Assembly: GCA_020851795.1 (NCBI GenBank)
Contig: JADZCA010000048.1
Coordinates: 1-64,000 of the forward strand
DNA: 64,000 bases
Direction of reading: 5' to 3'
From: Planctomycetota bacterium
GTDB lineage: Bacteria; Planctomycetota; PLA2; JAEUHO01
The notes under the pieces were generated by a model. That model was given only the letters and a program-made list of their open reading frames with translations. It was not told the origin of the DNA and made no database searches. Below, one piece after another: positions 62,864-64,000 of this stretch. A program made the translations under genes and the position numbers. Numbering within the stretch: position 1 is the first letter of the stretch; every line of letters starts with the position of its first letter.

Positions 62864-64000
62864 CGCACGCCCTCCCAGACGAGCGCGCCCGCGCCGCCGG
62901 CGTGGCCCGAGCCCAGCACGAGCGCCACGCGGCCGCGGGCGAGCGCGCGCGGGCGGCCGCCCGCGGTGGACGGCGCCTCGCCGGTCGAGAGCGCGGCGAG
63001 CGCGACCGCCGAGCCCACGGCGGGCGCGGCGGCGAGCAGGTGGCCGAGCGCGACCGCCGGCGCGACGACGGCGAGGTCGGTGCGGCCCGGGAACAGCGCG
63101 CGGCGCGCGGCCGCCTCCTCGGCGCTCTGTCCTTCGACGACGACCAGCCCGACCTCGTCGGGGCGGCGGCCGGCCTCGTCGAGGGCGGCGCGGGCGACCT
63201 GCTCGAGCGTCTCCGCGGCGGGCCCGGGCCCCGCGTCGGAGGCGCCGAAGGCGGTCGCGCTCCCGGCGAGGCGGCCGAGCGGGCGCGCGCCGCGCGCCGA
63301 GACCGACGCGTCGGTCTCGAGGACGAACGCGCCCGCCCCCTCGCCGAGGACGAGCCCCGGCGTGCCCCGCATCGACGCGCGCAGCAGCGCCGCGGGGCCC
63401 AGCGTGTCGGACACGCCCGCGACGAGCGCCGCGAGCACCGCGCCCGCCGCGAGCGCCTCGGCGGCCTCGGCGAAGGCGCGCACGCCGGCGTCGGCCTCCG
63501 CCGCGAGCACGAGGTTGTCGCCGCGGACGTCGAGCTCGGCGGCGAGCTGGCCCACCACCACGTTGCCGAGCATGCGCAGGGGCCAGTGGGGGTGGATCGA
63601 GCGGAACCCGCCGGCGAAGAACGCGCCGAGGTCGAAGTGCCCGTCGGCGCCCCGCGACGCGGCGAGCGCGGGCTCGACGTCCTGCGGGGGGCTGTCCACC
63701 ACGCCGACGGCGACGTAGAGCCCCAGCGCCTCGCGCGGCAGGTCGCCGGCGCGGGCCGCGTCGTGCACGGCGCGCGCCACGCGGTCGAGCCGCGCGCCGT
63801 GCGGCGTCTCGACGCGGGTGGGGCCCTCGCCGGGCGGCGGCACCGTGCCCGCCGGCAGCGGCGCGGCGGCGTCGGCACCGTACGGCGTCGGGTCGAACGC
63901 CTCCACGCGGGCGACGCCGCTGCGGCCCTCGCGCAGCGCCGTGAAGGTCGCGGCGATCCCGTCGCCCAGCGCCGTGACGACGTCGGCGGCGACCGCGAGC
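62860..64000 (-). CDS. Ketosynthase-like chain-length-factor homologue, 5' end outside window
   Basis: At least 380 residues visible; the start is beyond 64000. The first residues seen, VVTALGDGIAATFTALREGR followed by SGVARVEAFDPTPYG, are the N-terminal KAS signature, so only a few codons are missing. The Cys region reads LVLAAEADAGVRAFAEAAEA with no Cys at the nucleophile position. GHLLAAAPAVGSAVAL is retained near the end. This is the pattern of KS-beta/chain-length factors (Cys to another residue). It probably pairs with the active KS at 61149. Confidence 0.85.
   Translation of the reverse strand, partial: LAVAADVVTALGDGIAATFTALREGRSGVARVEAFDPTPYGADAAAPLPAGTVPPPGEGPTRVETPHGARLDRVARAVHDAARAGDLPREALGLYVAVGVVDSPPQDVEPALAASRGADGHFDLGAFFAGGFRSIHPHWPLRMLGNVVVGQLAAELDVRGDNLVLAAEADAGVRAFAEAAEALAAGAVLAALVAGVSDTLGPAALLRASMRGTPGLVLGEGAGAFVLETDASVSARGARPLGRLAGSATAFGASDAGPGPAAETLEQVARAALDEAGRRPDEVGLVVVEGQSAEEAAARRALFPGRTDLAVVAPAVALGHLLAAAPAVGSAVALAALSTGEAPSTAGGRPRALARGRVALVLGSGHAGGAGALVWEGVR

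Overview
This window is very G+C-rich and densely coded, with many GTG starts and at least eighteen 4-base ATGA or GTGA stop/start overlaps. KDO-8-phosphate synthase (kdsA), diaminopimelate decarboxylase (lysA), an LpxL-like acyltransferase, a Wza-like export lipoprotein and several lipoproteins point to a didermic, LPS-making bacterium. A Planctomycetota-like lineage (or another high-G+C didermic phylum) is my best guess from style and gene content. It is an inference only: no rRNA or universal marker is present beyond glyS.

Layout. 1-221: right end of an IS3-family insertion sequence. 431-4606: lipoprotein, glycyl-tRNA synthetase, a small MerR-type HTH protein coupled to a FliA/WhiG-type sigma factor, and a SMUG1-type uracil-DNA glycosylase. 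4845-13100: lysA-kdsA, a diacylglycerol-kinase-like lipid kinase, a PPC-domain protein, an archaeal-type phosphoglycerate mutase homologue that has lost catalytic residues, an RCK-domain membrane protein, a HI0933-type flavoprotein and a SEC-C protein. 13279-15115: two paralogous secreted beta-repeat proteins. 15419-19352: a small unknown protein, a TSUP transporter with an SRPBCC protein, and an ABC-2 exporter. 19461-25923: an ion-energetics block of two tandem antiporter paralogues and a K+-dependent-type membrane pyrophosphatase, then an HtrA-like protease. 26008-38282: GT87, a double methyltransferase, a beta-propeller lipoprotein, a serine hydrolase, a Cache-cyclase, a beta-helix/PA14 protein and a discoidin-like membrane protein. 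38403-41370: transsulfuration (CBS, cystathionine gamma-lyase) plus a thioesterase. 41450-47590: a six-gene MoxR/DUF58/SpoIIM/RDD operon. 47679-51327: HAD hydrolase and a PLP-synthesis unit (pdxR-like, pdxS, pdxT). 51506-57379: envelope-glycan genes (GT2, JmjC/cupin, GT-B, CelD-type GNAT, Wza-like). 57434-64000: a tightly coupled type II ketosynthase, ketoreductase and dehydratase cluster with its own AcpS and an LpxL-like acyltransferase, running off the right edge.

The most interesting points are three. First, the last cluster resembles aryl-polyene or other type II FAS/PKS loci and has three ketosynthase homologues with different active-site losses. Second, a TANNNT promoter box sits 6-11 bases before the start of about a dozen genes that lack a Shine-Dalgarno sequence, which suggests widespread leaderless transcription. 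Third, the phosphoglycerate mutase homologue looks catalytically dead. A dispersed palindrome built on GGTGCCAGGCACC occurs three times, each time next to such a promoter. I saw no tRNA, rRNA, CRISPR array or phage genes.
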